Shown piece after piece: positions 42,081 through 51,570 of a stretch of DNA of 64,000 nt (positions within the stretch are counted from its first letter, which is position 1; every line of letters starts with the position of its first letter). The stretch covers positions 86,706-150,705 of the forward strand of contig JAZKZV010000023.1 in assembly GCA_045612845.1 (NCBI GenBank), given 5' to 3'. The DNA is from Ornithomonoglobus_A sp045612845 (GTDB lineage: Bacteria; Bacillota; Clostridia; UBA1381). The notes beneath the pieces are model-generated. The model saw only the letters and a list, made by a program, of their open reading frames with translations, was not told where the DNA came from and did not search any database. The translations under genes were made by a program, and so were the position numbers.

Positions 42081-42109
42081 TTGAAATAGGTGGTGTTTTG
42101 TAGTATAAT
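42081..42109 (+). promoter_or_regulatory. Promoter of the sialate-esterase-like gene
   Basis: TTGAAA (42081-42086), 17-base spacer, TATAAT (42104-42109). Confidence 0.75.
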
Positions 42110-42178
42110 AGCTAATAAGTGTGTTTGCCGATTTTGATGTGCAATATATCACAATCTTATTTGGAGGGGGAAATATAA

Positions 42179-43054
42179 ATGGGGTATAAAAATAAAGCGG
42201 CAATATTCATTCTGGTTGGTCAGTCCAATGCGGTAGGTCATTCGCTTCCTATGTGTGAGGAAGATATAGTTAAGGAGCCTATGAAAAATGTTTTTGGCTT
42301 ATCCCGGGAATTTAACCAGTCATTTAATATTACAGAACTTAAATGGAGCGGATATACAAGCTATGGTATGAATCTTGCAGAGGAGCAGGATAATACCTAT
42401 TCTGTAGCCAACTGTCTTGCAAAACTCTGGCAGGCTGAAATTGATGCGGGTAATAAACGGAATCTGCCTGATTTACATATTGTTCATATAGCAATAGGAG
42501 GACAGGGTGTAACTGAAAACTATATGTGGAATCCGAATTATGAGAGAAAGCTTATTCCAGGAAAGCTTGACACGGTTGATATTGCTCTTGCACCGTTTAC
42601 CAATCATATACTGTCGCTTTTAAAAGACAGCTTTAATAAAATGGATAAAAGCTTTGATGTTATGGGGATTCATTGGCGTGGCAGCGAAAGTGATACAGTT
42701 GCGACGTGGGAGGTCTTGGAAAATACGGCAAAGAATACACATAAAGGGTTATTTGACAGTTTTTGCCAAAGTATTGGTCAGAATGTACCTGTTATATTAC
42801 ATCTGCTTGCTTCTCATGAAAGATGTATGGCTTCCGACCCGAGTGGTGATACATTAAAGAAGATGCATTATATAAATCAGATATTTAATGAACTTAGTGC
42901 AGAAAACCAAAATATTTCGGTTTTTGATGTGAAAAATTGTCCGCATTATATTCCTGATGACAAAACAAACGGAATATTTAAAGGTGATTTTATACATTAT
43001 AACGCTCAGACTAATTGGTGGGTTGCAGAGCAGATTTTTAATAATTACAAATAA
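42179..43054 (+). CDS. SGNH esterase of the sialate O-acetylesterase (SASA/DUF303) type
   Basis: A 291-residue protein without signal peptide. FILVGQSNAVGHS near the start holds the nucleophile Ser (GQSN motif); HIAIGGQGVTENYMWNP and MGIHWRGSESD are middle blocks; GDFIHYNAQTNWWVAEQI supplies the catalytic His. It resembles carbohydrate acetylesterases; the acetylated sugar is unknown. GGAGGGGG lies eight bases before ATG 42179. Confidence 0.75.
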   Translation: MGYKNKAAIFILVGQSNAVGHSLPMCEEDIVKEPMKNVFGLSREFNQSFNITELKWSGYTSYGMNLAEEQDNTYSVANCLAKLWQAEIDAGNKRNLPDLHIVHIAIGGQGVTENYMWNPNYERKLIPGKLDTVDIALAPFTNHILSLLKDSFNKMDKSFDVMGIHWRGSESDTVATWEVLENTAKNTHKGLFDSFCQSIGQNVPVILHLLASHERCMASDPSGDTLKKMHYINQIFNELSAENQNISVFDVKNCPHYIPDDKTNGIFKGDFIHYNAQTNWWVAEQIFNNYK

Positions 43055-43165
43055 TTGATGAATAAGCATAATATGCTGCACATCAATACAGATTGCTTAT
43101 AATTCGTAAAATATCTTAAAGCTGTTAAAAAGATTGTTGTTTCATTTATAATAACTGTAGATAAA

Positions 43166-43267
43166 ATGGAAAAAGGGACACTAAAATGCTTTATCTTTGC
43201 AATCATTGCACTTTGTTGCAATGGTATGGCGGTAGGAATTATTGCAATTTGTCTTATCGCGATTTAA
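43166..43267 (+). CDS. Possible 33-residue membrane peptide
   Basis: MEKGTLKCFIFAIIALCCNG followed by a hydrophobic tail makes one or two short membrane helices. It occupies the 240-base gap before the DUF89 gene, where nothing else is seen. No clear Shine-Dalgarno precedes it, so it may be chance. Confidence 0.25.
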   Translation: MEKGTLKCFIFAIIALCCNGMAVGIIAICLIAI

Positions 43268-43294
43268 TATAAAGAATGAAAGGAAATTTTTTCT

Positions 43295-44173
43295 ATGGAG
43301 AATATACGTCTTTGTGAGGATTGTGTGTTTTGTCTTATAAACAAATATGCAAAAGTGTACCCTGAGGGTTGTGCCGAGGAGAAAAAGCTCAACTATATAA
43401 AGTCGGTTTTAGAGATTATCTCAAAGGCAAAATTAACTGATAGTGCACCTCTCCTTGTTGAAAGAATCAATAATCTTCAAAGGCAAATGTGGGGAGATTT
43501 GGAGGATTATACTGATATAAAATACCACTTTAACCGCATAATGTTATCTATGGAGGAAAAGATACAAAGTAAAATCAAGGCGGGGAATGACCATATCCAA
43601 AGTGCATTAAAATATGCTATGATGGGAAATTATATTGATTTTGGTGCAGTAGAGAATGTCAGTGAGGAAAAACTGTTCGAATATATAGATGGTGCTGAGA
43701 ATATAGCGGTCAATCAAGACGAAATTAAAAATCTGAAAAACGACCTCAAGGACGCAAAAAGTCTTGTATATATTACAGATAATTGTGGAGAAATTGTAAC
43801 AGACAAGATATTTATTAAGAATATAATAAATAAATATCCGCACTTAAAAATTGAGGCAATAGTAAGAGGTAAGGATGTTCTGAATGATGCAACAATGACC
43901 GATGCAAAGCAAGTGGGTCTTTGTGATATAGTAAATGTCTATGACAATGGCACGCAAATTGCGGGAACGTGTATAGATGAAATTAAAGAAGAGGCAAAAA
44001 CAAAAATTGAGAACGCGGACGTTATTATTGCAAAGGGTCAGGGTAATTTTGAAACACTTAGATTTTGTAAAAAGAATGTATACTATCTTTTTATGTGTAA
44101 GTGTGAAATGTTTGCTAAAAGGTTCAATGTTGAGCGTTACAGCGGTATGATTATAAACGATTTAAGAATGTAG
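43295..44173 (+). CDS. DUF89 / ARMT1-like metal-dependent phosphatase
   Basis: A 292-residue protein. The N-terminus has CEDCVFCLINKY with three Cys; the C-terminal domain has LVYITDNCGEIVTDK and ADVIIAKGQGNFETL, the conserved metal-binding Asp/Asn blocks of DUF89. Members dephosphorylate sugar phosphates or damaged metabolites; the substrate here is unknown. AAAGGA precedes the start and a good terminator follows. Confidence 0.82.
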   Translation: MENIRLCEDCVFCLINKYAKVYPEGCAEEKKLNYIKSVLEIISKAKLTDSAPLLVERINNLQRQMWGDLEDYTDIKYHFNRIMLSMEEKIQSKIKAGNDHIQSALKYAMMGNYIDFGAVENVSEEKLFEYIDGAENIAVNQDEIKNLKNDLKDAKSLVYITDNCGEIVTDKIFIKNIINKYPHLKIEAIVRGKDVLNDATMTDAKQVGLCDIVNVYDNGTQIAGTCIDEIKEEAKTKIENADVIIAKGQGNFETLRFCKKNVYYLFMCKCEMFAKRFNVERYSGMIINDLRM

Positions 44174-44181
44174 AAATATAG

Positions 44182-44216
44182 GTAAGTTTGCATAATGCAG
44201 ACTTACTTGTTTTTTT
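44182..44216 (+). terminator. Terminator after the DUF89 gene
   Basis: GTAAGTTTGCA pairs with TGCAGACTTAC (one wobble) around TAA, then TTGTTTTTTT. Confidence 0.85.
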
Positions 44217-44267
44217 GCAAAAATGGGATATAGATATTTTTGAACATACTCAATAGAATTTATATAT

Positions 44268-44296
44268 TTGCTAAAAATATAAAAAAATAGTATAAT
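44268..44296 (+). promoter_or_regulatory. Promoter of the lysR-tdh-kbl operon
   Basis: TTGCTA (44268-44273), 17-base spacer, TATAAT (44291-44296). Confidence 0.75.
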
Positions 44297-44331
44297 AAGA
44301 CAGTGATATAGGTGGAAGGGGAGTGGCGTAT

Positions 44332-45234
44332 ATGACAATACAACAGTGTAAATATGTACTCGAAATAGCAAAAACAGGCTCGTTTAATAAAGCTTCTAAG
44401 CAACTTTTTGTTGCGCAGTCATCGCTTTCTATGAGTATTAAGTCTTTGGAGCAGGAGCTTAAAATAAAGATATTCGAACGTAGCGGAAACGGTATCCGGT
44501 TGACAGACGAGGGGTCGGAGTTTGTAAAATACGCAACGCAGATATGTGAAAATAGCGACTTTGTTTCTAACAGATACAGTACCAATAAAATTCAGCAAAA
44601 GCTTTATATTGTAACACAGCATTATGACTTTATAGCAGATATTTTTGGTAAAATGCTAAGCAAAATAACAGATATTGATGAGTATAAATTTGCGCTTCGT
44701 GAAATTCAGACTTACGATGTTATCCGTGAGGTAGAAACAGCATATAGCGATATTGGTATTCTTGCCATAAAAGACAGTGATTATGATATTATGAAGCGTT
44801 ATCTTAGCAAAAAAGGCTTGCAATTTTCGCCGTTTTTACATGCCAAACCACATGTTTTTATGAGAAAAAACCACCCTCTTGCTAACGACCAAATGTTAAA
44901 AATTGCTGATTTAAAGGAATACCCTTATGTTTCTTATGAACAGGGCGAGCATAACAGTTCATTTTTTACTGAGGAAATAATGAATGTGCCATATGTTTCA
45001 AAGCACATAGAAATCAGCGACCGTGCAACTCTTATGAATGTACTTTTGCTTACAGATTCCTATACCATTGGTACAGGAATAATGCCGTCTAAACTTAACA
45101 GAAAAGACATTGTGAGCATTCCTCTTCAAAGTGATGAATTTTATATAATAGGCTACATTTTAAACGAGGAACGTAAAATTTCAGATGTGTTGCAAAAGTT
45201 TATTGACTTGTTGGAAAAGTCATCAAATATGTAA
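44332..45234 (+). CDS. LysR-family regulator, probably of tdh-kbl
   Basis: A 300-residue regulator. The winged helix-turn-helix is at the N-terminus (TIQQCKYVLEIAKTGSFNKASKQLFVAQSSLSMSI; conserved blocks within it), with an effector domain after about residue 85 (LYIVTQHYDFI, FMRKNHPLAND, IEISDRATLMNVLL). Start set at ATG 44332 behind AAGGGGAG; three codons upstream lies a weaker ATG. It is 17 bases before tdh and on the same strand, so it likely controls threonine breakdown and its own operon. Confidence 0.85.
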   Translation: MTIQQCKYVLEIAKTGSFNKASKQLFVAQSSLSMSIKSLEQELKIKIFERSGNGIRLTDEGSEFVKYATQICENSDFVSNRYSTNKIQQKLYIVTQHYDFIADIFGKMLSKITDIDEYKFALREIQTYDVIREVETAYSDIGILAIKDSDYDIMKRYLSKKGLQFSPFLHAKPHVFMRKNHPLANDQMLKIADLKEYPYVSYEQGEHNSSFFTEEIMNVPYVSKHIEISDRATLMNVLLLTDSYTIGTGIMPSKLNRKDIVSIPLQSDEFYIIGYILNEERKISDVLQKFIDLLEKSSNM

Positions 45235-45251
45235 AGGAGAGGAAAATTTAT

Positions 45252-46286
45252 ATGAAAGCATTAGTAAAAAAATATCCCCAAAAGGGCTTGTGGTTTGAAG
45301 ATGTAAGTGAGCCTGAATGTGGAGCTAACGATGTTAAAATCAAAATACATAAGACAGCAATATGTGGAACAGATTTGCATATTTATAATTGGGACGAATG
45401 GTCTCAGAAGACTATAGAGACACCGAGAATTATCGGTCATGAATACGTTGGTGAAATAGTCGAAATTGGAGATAATGTAACAAACTGGAAAGTGGGCGAA
45501 ATAGTTTCGGGAGAGGGACACATAGTTTGCGGAAGATGCAGAAACTGCCTTGCAGGTAACGGTCATTTGTGTAAAGAAACTATTGGTGTCGGAGTAAACC
45601 GTGATGGTGCTTTTGCTCAGTTTCTTGTAATACCTCAGGAGAATGTGAGAAAATGCGAAAAGGATATAGCGGAGGAAATGTATGCTATTTTTGACCCGTT
45701 CGGAAATGCTGTACATACTGCACTCTCATTTGAACTTACAGGTGAAGATGTATTGATTACAGGTGCAGGTCCGATAGGTATTATGGCTGCAGCTGTATGT
45801 AAACACGTAGGTGCAAGACGTGTTGTTATAACAGATATCAATGATGAGAGATTAGAGCTTGCAAAAAAGCTTGGTATACAACACACAGTAAATACCGCAA
45901 AGCAAAACCTTTCTGATATAATGGAGGAATTATCCGTTAAGGAAGGCTTTGATGTAGGACTTGAAATGTCGGGCAGTGAGATTGCGCTAAATACAATGAT
46001 AGATAATATGATTCATGGCGGAAGAATTGCATTGCTTGGTATTTTAAAGAGCGATGCCAAGGTAGACTGGTCAAAGATTATATTTAACGGACTTATTATA
46101 AAGGGTATATACGGACGTCAAATGCACGAAACATGGTACAAGATGTCTGCAATGATTCAGGGCGGACTTGATATATCAAACATAATAACACACAGACTAG
46201 ACATAACTGACTACGAAAAAGGCTTTGAGGCTATGAACAGCGGCAAGAGCGGAAAAGTTATTCTTGACTGGTCATCATTAAATTAA
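45252..46286 (+). CDS. tdh: L-threonine 3-dehydrogenase
   Basis: A 344-residue zinc alcohol dehydrogenase-type enzyme that oxidises L-threonine to 2-amino-3-ketobutyrate with NAD+. AICGTDLHIYNWDEWSQ and GHEYVGEIVEIG hold catalytic zinc ligands; CGRCRNCLAGNGHLC holds the structural zinc; ITGAGPIGIMAAAVCKHVGA is the Rossmann loop. The pairing with kbl confirms the assignment. AAAGGAGAGG precedes the start. Confidence 0.95.
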   Translation: MKALVKKYPQKGLWFEDVSEPECGANDVKIKIHKTAICGTDLHIYNWDEWSQKTIETPRIIGHEYVGEIVEIGDNVTNWKVGEIVSGEGHIVCGRCRNCLAGNGHLCKETIGVGVNRDGAFAQFLVIPQENVRKCEKDIAEEMYAIFDPFGNAVHTALSFELTGEDVLITGAGPIGIMAAAVCKHVGARRVVITDINDERLELAKKLGIQHTVNTAKQNLSDIMEELSVKEGFDVGLEMSGSEIALNTMIDNMIHGGRIALLGILKSDAKVDWSKIIFNGLIIKGIYGRQMHETWYKMSAMIQGGLDISNIITHRLDITDYEKGFEAMNSGKSGKVILDWSSLN

Positions 46287-46302
46287 CGAAAGGAATATAA
46301 TT

Positions 46303-47484
46303 ATGAAATCAGCACTTGGATATTTTAAACAAACATGCGATACAATAGAAAAAGAGGGACTTACTAAGAACGAAAAAATAATAACTTCACCGCAGGGAGC
46401 AAGAGTGAAAATCAGTGATGGCAGAGAAGTTATAAATATGTGTGCAAATAACTATCTTGGTCTTGCAAATAACAATGAGGTAATAAATGCAGCAAAAGAA
46501 AGTTACGATAAGTACGGATACGGACTTTCATCTGTACGCTTTATCTGTGGTACACAAGAGCTTCACAAGAAACTCGAAGAAAAAGTAAGCAGTTTTTTGG
46601 GAACAGATGATACAATTTTATATTCATCATGCTTTGATGCAAACGGCGGACTTTTCGAAACACTTCTTGGCGAGGAAGATGCAATTATAAGTGATGAGCT
46701 TAACCATGCAAGTATTATTGATGGTATACGTCTTTGCAAGGCAAAGAGATTTCGTTATAAAAACAACAATATGTCAGACTTAAGGGCAAAGCTTGAAGAG
46801 GCAAAGGACTGCCGCATAAAGCTTATTGCAACAGATGGTGTATTTTCTATGGACGGAGTAGTTGCAGACCTTAAGAGCATATGTGATATTGCTGATGAAT
46901 ATGATGCACTTGTTATGGTTGATGACAGTCATGCTGCAGGATTTATGGGTGCAACAGGCAGAGGTACAGCCGAGTACTGCGGTGTAAGCGGAAGAGTTGA
47001 TATTATAACAGGTACATTCGGCAAGGCCTTAGGCGGTGCATCAGGCGGATTTACATCAGGAAGAAAGGAAATTATTTCACTTCTTCGTCAACGTTCAAGA
47101 CCATATCTTTTTTCAAACACTTTAGCGCCGGCAGTTGCTGCAGGCTCATTAAAGGTGCTTGAAATAATTGAAAATGACCTTTCAATGCGCGAAAAGCTTT
47201 TTGCCAATACAAAACTTTTTGCCGAAAAGATAAAGGAAATAGGACTTGACGTTATGGATGGAGGAACACCTATTATTCCGATAATGCTCTATGATGAACA
47301 TAAGGCTGTAGAAATGGCAAAACGAATGAACGAAAAGGGCGTTTATGTGGTTGCATTTTCATATCCCGTTGTTCCAAAGGGTAAGGCAAGAATAAGAACA
47401 CAACTCTCAGCTGCATTAAATGAGGAGGATATCCTCTACATTGTAGAATGTTTTAAACAGGTTAAAGAGAAAATGGGATTATAA
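46303..47484 (+). CDS. kbl: Glycine C-acetyltransferase (2-amino-3-ketobutyrate CoA ligase)
   Basis: A 393-residue PLP enzyme splitting 2-amino-3-ketobutyrate with CoA to glycine and acetyl-CoA. NMCANNYLGLANN, YGYGLSSVRFICGTQ, DELNHASIIDGIRL, MVDDSHAAGFMG and TGTFGKALGGASGGF (PLP Lys) are the family blocks. It works directly after Tdh; the genes are 16 bases apart. Confidence 0.95.
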   Translation: MKSALGYFKQTCDTIEKEGLTKNEKIITSPQGARVKISDGREVINMCANNYLGLANNNEVINAAKESYDKYGYGLSSVRFICGTQELHKKLEEKVSSFLGTDDTILYSSCFDANGGLFETLLGEEDAIISDELNHASIIDGIRLCKAKRFRYKNNNMSDLRAKLEEAKDCRIKLIATDGVFSMDGVVADLKSICDIADEYDALVMVDDSHAAGFMGATGRGTAEYCGVSGRVDIITGTFGKALGGASGGFTSGRKEIISLLRQRSRPYLFSNTLAPAVAAGSLKVLEIIENDLSMREKLFANTKLFAEKIKEIGLDVMDGGTPIIPIMLYDEHKAVEMAKRMNEKGVYVVAFSYPVVPKGKARIRTQLSAALNEEDILYIVECFKQVKEKMGL

Positions 47485-47494
47485 GACTTTACAG

Positions 47495-47530
47495 TGCTGC
47501 GGTAAAATATATTACCGCAGCATTTTATAT
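47495..47530 (+). terminator. Terminator after kbl
   Basis: TGCTGCGGTAA pairs with TTACCGCAGCA around AATATA, followed by TTTTATATTT. Confidence 0.85.
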
Positions 47531-47559
47531 TTGACTATTTGTGTTTTTTGTGGTATAGT
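47531..47559 (+). promoter_or_regulatory. Promoter of the glucosaminidase operon
   Basis: TTGACT (47531-47536), 17-base spacer, TATAGT (47554-47559), immediately after the kbl terminator. Confidence 0.75.
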
Positions 47560-47605
47560 TTATATGTGTTAATTAAACATGTCAGGGAGCAAAATTTCAG
47601 ATAAA

Positions 47606-49297
47606 ATGAGAAAATTTAAATTTATTGTTGTACTTTATATATACATTTTTATGTCGCTTGTTGCAGGTGCACAGGAGAATACATTTTTTAGTCCTGATGA
47701 GATTAAAAAAGAGAGTAAAAATTATTTTGAGCATTCAACCTCATTTATAGACACTATAAAGTGTAAGGGGATTGAGTTGAGAAACGAAAAGCTTATATTT
47801 TACATTGATACTGATAAAAAACAGATACAACTTGATTTAAGACCAATACCGCTAAATGCTACAAATCGTGATTTTACATATACATCTGCCGATACGTCAA
47901 TTATATCGGTTGATGAAAATGGTTTAATAACATCTATGAACAAGGGCGGAAAAACAAAAATAAAAATAGAATGTGATGGAGCTTTCGATGAATTTGATGT
48001 TGAGGTTATAAAGGCAGTTGAGGGTGTTAAACTGTCTCGCACAGATATGTTGTTTTATATAGACCAATATACAAGCGCACCTTTAAAAGCTGAGGTTTTA
48101 CCGAGTGATGCAACAAATAAGAAGGTGCATTATAAAAGCTCGGATACTGCGGTTGCATACGTAGATGAAAATGGTGTAGTATCGCCCGTAGGTACAGGCA
48201 GTGCAAGAGTGATTGCAACGACAGATGATGGCGGTTTTACTGCAGAGTGTACAATATACGTAAAAATTGCAAGCCCTCCATATAAGGCATTATTTATAAC
48301 AAACGCACCGGATTCTATGAGGGTGGGCGAGCAGTATACTTTAAACACATATACATACCCTCAAAACCTGGGTAATCTTATATGGCAAAGCTCAAACGAG
48401 AGTGTTATTTCGGTAAATAGCGGGCAAATGAGTGCATTATCCGAGGGAATGTCTATGATAAGTGTATCAACAAATGACGGATATGAGGATTATTTTAACA
48501 TTGTTGTTTACGGTGAAAATGAACAGATTTCACCTAAAATTATATCACAAAGTGTAGAGGAAAGACTGTCTTCTATTCAAATGCCGGTAAGTTATTCAAA
48601 AAGCAGATACACGTTGGAAGAGGCAATCTCAAGGCAGATGAATGTATCACCTACCACATTTACAACAAATGCCAAAAAAGCCACGCGTGATGAAGTGGTA
48701 AAATATTTAGATACAAAAAACCTCAACACAGAATATGGCAGATACCAGTTCCTCGACCTCAAGAGCATAAATGGCATAAGTGAGGACAGATTAAATAAAT
48801 ATTTAAGCGACAAGGGTATTTTAAGAGGTAAAGCAAAAGTGTTTATAGATGCGGCAAAGTCAAGTGGAATAAGTGAGATATATTTAGCAGTTCATTCGGT
48901 TCATGAGAGTGGTAACGGAACCTCTGAACTTGCCTGCGGAGTTATGCATAATGGTAAAAAGGTATATAATCTTTTTGGTATAGGTGCATATGACGACAAC
49001 CCTGTCGGCGGCGGTGCAGAGTATGCATATAAAGAGGACTGGACAAGCATAGATAAGGCTATTTACGGTGCAGCACGTTGGATAAGTAAAAATTACATAA
49101 ATTCAGGACAAAATACACTTTATAAAATGCGCTGGAATCCTTCAAAGCCGGGAACAAACCAATATGCAACAGATGTTGCATGGGCGCAAAAGCAAGTGTC
49201 AGTGTTAAAGAGCCTTGTTGAGGGTGTAAACGGTGATAAAAGCTTTGATATATCGCTTTACAGGGGCGATAGTGAAATGATAATAAAATATGAATAA
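47606..49297 (+). CDS. Secreted N-acetylglucosaminidase (GH73-like) with Ig-like domains
   Basis: A 563-residue exported cell-wall hydrolase. Signal peptide at about 1-23 (MRKFKFIVVLYIYIF...AGA), then three Big2-type bacterial Ig-like repeats (about 60-135, 140-215, 225-300) with the pattern NKKVHYKSSDTAVAYVDENG. The C-terminal glucosaminidase domain has YLAVHSVHESGNGTSELA with the catalytic Glu and NLFGIGAYDDNP. Probably involved in peptidoglycan remodelling. ATG 47606 fits the promoter spacing and GGGAG upstream; ATG 47579 has no Shine-Dalgarno. Confidence 0.82.
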   Translation: MRKFKFIVVLYIYIFMSLVAGAQENTFFSPDEIKKESKNYFEHSTSFIDTIKCKGIELRNEKLIFYIDTDKKQIQLDLRPIPLNATNRDFTYTSADTSIISVDENGLITSMNKGGKTKIKIECDGAFDEFDVEVIKAVEGVKLSRTDMLFYIDQYTSAPLKAEVLPSDATNKKVHYKSSDTAVAYVDENGVVSPVGTGSARVIATTDDGGFTAECTIYVKIASPPYKALFITNAPDSMRVGEQYTLNTYTYPQNLGNLIWQSSNESVISVNSGQMSALSEGMSMISVSTNDGYEDYFNIVVYGENEQISPKIISQSVEERLSSIQMPVSYSKSRYTLEEAISRQMNVSPTTFTTNAKKATRDEVVKYLDTKNLNTEYGRYQFLDLKSINGISEDRLNKYLSDKGILRGKAKVFIDAAKSSGISEIYLAVHSVHESGNGTSELACGVMHNGKKVYNLFGIGAYDDNPVGGGAEYAYKEDWTSIDKAIYGAARWISKNYINSGQNTLYKMRWNPSKPGTNQYATDVAWAQKQVSVLKSLVEGVNGDKSFDISLYRGDSEMIIKYE

Positions 49298-49307
49298 GGA
49301 GGACAAT

Positions 49308-49805
49308 ATGAACAACCTGAAGATGATAGTTGCAGCAGCAAGCGATTGGGGAATAGGGAAAAACGGAGATTTATTGTTTTCTATAAAGCAGGATATGAAG
49401 TTTTTCAGGGAAACCACAATGGATAACGTTGTAATAATGGGCAGAAAAACTCTTGAGTCTTTCCCCGGTGGAAAGCCTTTAAAAAATCGTGTAAATATAG
49501 TTTTTACGCATAACAAGAACAGTCTTGGTGAGGATGTAATAGCAGTAAGTTCGGTCGATGAATTATCTGAGGTACTAAAACAATATAAAGATAAAAAGGC
49601 GTTCGTAATAGGCGGGGGAGAGATTTATTCCCTACTGCTACCATACTGCGACAGTGCATATATAACAAAGGTTGATGCAAAAGCAGATGCCGATACGTAT
49701 ATCCAAAGCTTTGATGATGACAGCCAATGGACAGTTACCGAGGAAAGCGAAAAATATACAGAGGGCGACTATAGCTTTAAATTTGTTTTGTATAAAAGAG
49801 TATAA
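49308..49805 (+). CDS. folA: Dihydrofolate reductase
   Basis: A 165-residue enzyme reducing dihydrofolate with NADPH. MIVAAASDWGIGKNGDLLFSI is the N-terminal block, VIMGRKTLESFPGGKPL and FVIGGGEIYSLLLPY the cofactor blocks, and Asp/Glu at the active site is expected in DMKFFRETT. AAGGAGG lies five bases before ATG 49308; the ATG six codons earlier overlaps the previous gene. It is in the glucosaminidase transcript, an unrelated function. Confidence 0.92.
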   Translation: MNNLKMIVAAASDWGIGKNGDLLFSIKQDMKFFRETTMDNVVIMGRKTLESFPGGKPLKNRVNIVFTHNKNSLGEDVIAVSSVDELSEVLKQYKDKKAFVIGGGEIYSLLLPYCDSAYITKVDAKADADTYIQSFDDDSQWTVTEESEKYTEGDYSFKFVLYKRV

Positions 49806-49825
49806 CAAGAAAGAAGGTTTTAATT

Positions 49826-51004
49826 ATGGATTTTACACCTATGAAAAATTTTATGGACCACTTAACAGACTGGATAATTCCCGGTAATTCTATTGTGGTT
49901 TATCATAAAAATGAGGAAGTTTTCAGATATAGCAGCGGTTATTCTGATTTGGAGAATAATATACCAATGTCAGGCGATGAGCTTTTGAATATATATTCAT
50001 GTTCAAAGGTTGCAACTGTTGTTGCTGCACTGCAATTATATGAGCAGGGTAAATTTCTGCTTGATGACCCTCTGTATAACTACATAAGCGAATATAAGGA
50101 TATGTATATAAAGGGTGAAAACGGTGAGCTTGTAAAGGCAAAAAATCCGATTACATTAAGACATTTATTTACACATACCTCAGGAATGACATATAACATT
50201 AAATGTGCAAGCAACAAAGAGGTTATTGAAAAGACGGACGGAAGAGCACCAACAATAGAAATTGCAAAGGCATTTGCTAAAGAGCCTTTGATGTTTGAGC
50301 CTGGTGAGAAATGGAGCTATAGCTTTGCACACGATATACTTGGTGCAGTAGTAGAAATAATTTCGGGAAAAAGATTTTCGCAATATGTAACAGAAAATAT
50401 TTTTGAGCCTGTAGGAATAAATGATGCTTACTATTACAGAAATGATGATATAAGAGCGAGGATGGCAACACAATATAATTACATTGTGGGTGAGCCGACT
50501 GATGATATTGTTAAAATGCAGATGAAATCTGAAAGCGAAAAGGGATATATAGTAAACTGCGGAAAAGGTAACTCACACATATTAGGCAGTGAGTATGACA
50601 GCGGCGGTGCGGGAATAGTAACAACTGTTTCATCTTATGCTAAATTTGCCAATGCTCTGGCAATGGGCGGTAGGACACAAAGCGGTGAGCAGATTTTATC
50701 TGAGAATACTGTGGATTTGTTAAGAATAAATCAATTAACAAATGCGCAGCTTGATTGCTTTAGTTGGTCTCAGCTAAAAGGCTACGGTATGGGACTTGGT
50801 GTACGTACACTCATTGACAAAGCAAAGGGCGGCTCAAACGGTGCACTTGGTGAATTCGGCTGGGGCGGTGCAGCAGGTGCGACAATTCTTGTTGATATCG
50901 ACAATGAGTTCTCATACTTCTACTCACACCACCTTGTAAATCCTCAGGAGGATTACTACCAGCCAAGACTTCGCAATGTTGCATATAACTGTATAAGCAG
51001 ATAA
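49826..51004 (+). CDS. Serine hydrolase, beta-lactamase/esterase family
   Basis: A 392-residue cytosolic protein (no signal peptide). IYSCSKVATVVAAL holds the SxxK nucleophile (Ser about 58); LRHLFTHTSGMTY is the next family block; WSYSFAHDILGAVVE stands where YSN-x-GYxLLG is usual, with Phe in place of Asn; GWGGAAG replaces the KTG-like motif. Members include esterases and carboxypeptidase-like enzymes; not a classic beta-lactamase. Shine-Dalgarno AGAAAGAAGG is present, 20 bases after folA. Confidence 0.82.
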   Translation: MDFTPMKNFMDHLTDWIIPGNSIVVYHKNEEVFRYSSGYSDLENNIPMSGDELLNIYSCSKVATVVAALQLYEQGKFLLDDPLYNYISEYKDMYIKGENGELVKAKNPITLRHLFTHTSGMTYNIKCASNKEVIEKTDGRAPTIEIAKAFAKEPLMFEPGEKWSYSFAHDILGAVVEIISGKRFSQYVTENIFEPVGINDAYYYRNDDIRARMATQYNYIVGEPTDDIVKMQMKSESEKGYIVNCGKGNSHILGSEYDSGGAGIVTTVSSYAKFANALAMGGRTQSGEQILSENTVDLLRINQLTNAQLDCFSWSQLKGYGMGLGVRTLIDKAKGGSNGALGEFGWGGAAGATILVDIDNEFSYFYSHHLVNPQEDYYQPRLRNVAYNCISR

Positions 51005-51010
51005 AATATT

Positions 51011-51054
51011 AAAAGGGGATGTTAAAAAAGAAATTTTTTAACATCCTTTTTTAT
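51011..51054 (+). terminator. Terminator after the serine hydrolase
   Basis: AAGGGGATGTTAAAAAA pairs with TTTTTTAACATCCTTTT around GAAA-like loop, with a T run. Confidence 0.85.
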
Positions 51055-51122
51055 TTACATAATACTGCTTTCACCAAACTATACATATAAGCATACAATG
51101 TAGTATAGGGAGGTGAAAAATT

Positions 51123-51512
51123 ATGTGTAATTGTAAATATGAATGTGCTTATCTTGCAGTCATAGTAAGTATCCTTTCGGGTGTAGTTCTTGGAGTATTA
51201 TATTCAATCGGACTTATTGCTACAGGCTTGATTTTCTGGGTTTATTTATTGATAGGCGCTCTTGGAATTTTATTAACACCCATATATGGCTTACGAGGTC
51301 AGGCAGGTTGTATTGAAAATTGTTTTTGCAAATATAAAAACCTTATAACTGTGGGAGGTATAGGAACAATAGTGTTTGCGGCAGTTGGTTTAATTATTGA
51401 GCTTATTGCCCCGACAACTGTTATAGCTGTAATTATAGGTTTGGCTACGTTCTTTATAGTATTCTTGCTCTCGTCAGTTATCTGCCTTGCAAATTGTATA
51501 TGTGATGATTAA
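51123..51512 (+). CDS. Small Cys-containing four-helix membrane protein
   Basis: A 129-residue protein of unknown function. CNCKYECAY at the N-terminus, CIENCFCKYKN in the middle loop and CLANCICDD at the end place Cys clusters on loops and tails, between about four hydrophobic helices (8-30, 35-57, 76-95, 98-122). The pattern hints at metal or redox chemistry on one side of the membrane. GGGAGGTGA before ATG 51123 supports it as real. Monocistronic. Confidence 0.65.
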   Translation: MCNCKYECAYLAVIVSILSGVVLGVLYSIGLIATGLIFWVYLLIGALGILLTPIYGLRGQAGCIENCFCKYKNLITVGGIGTIVFAAVGLIIELIAPTTVIAVIIGLATFFIVFLLSSVICLANCICDD

Positions 51513-51529
51513 AAGTCTTTCCTTAAAAT

Positions 51530-51565
51530 AAAAAAAGGTGTGTAACCACTGGTTACACACCTTTA
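51530..51565. terminator. Bidirectional terminator between small membrane gene and carB
   Basis: AAAGGTGTGTAACCA pairs with TGGTTACACACCTTT around a tiny loop, with A and T runs outside. Confidence 0.85.
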
Positions 51566-51570
51566 TGTTT

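Noticed and set aside
49826..51004. Beta-lactamase resistance gene
   Set aside because: SxxK is present but there is no signal peptide, YSN is YSF and no KTG is seen; a cytosolic esterase-like hydrolase is a better call.
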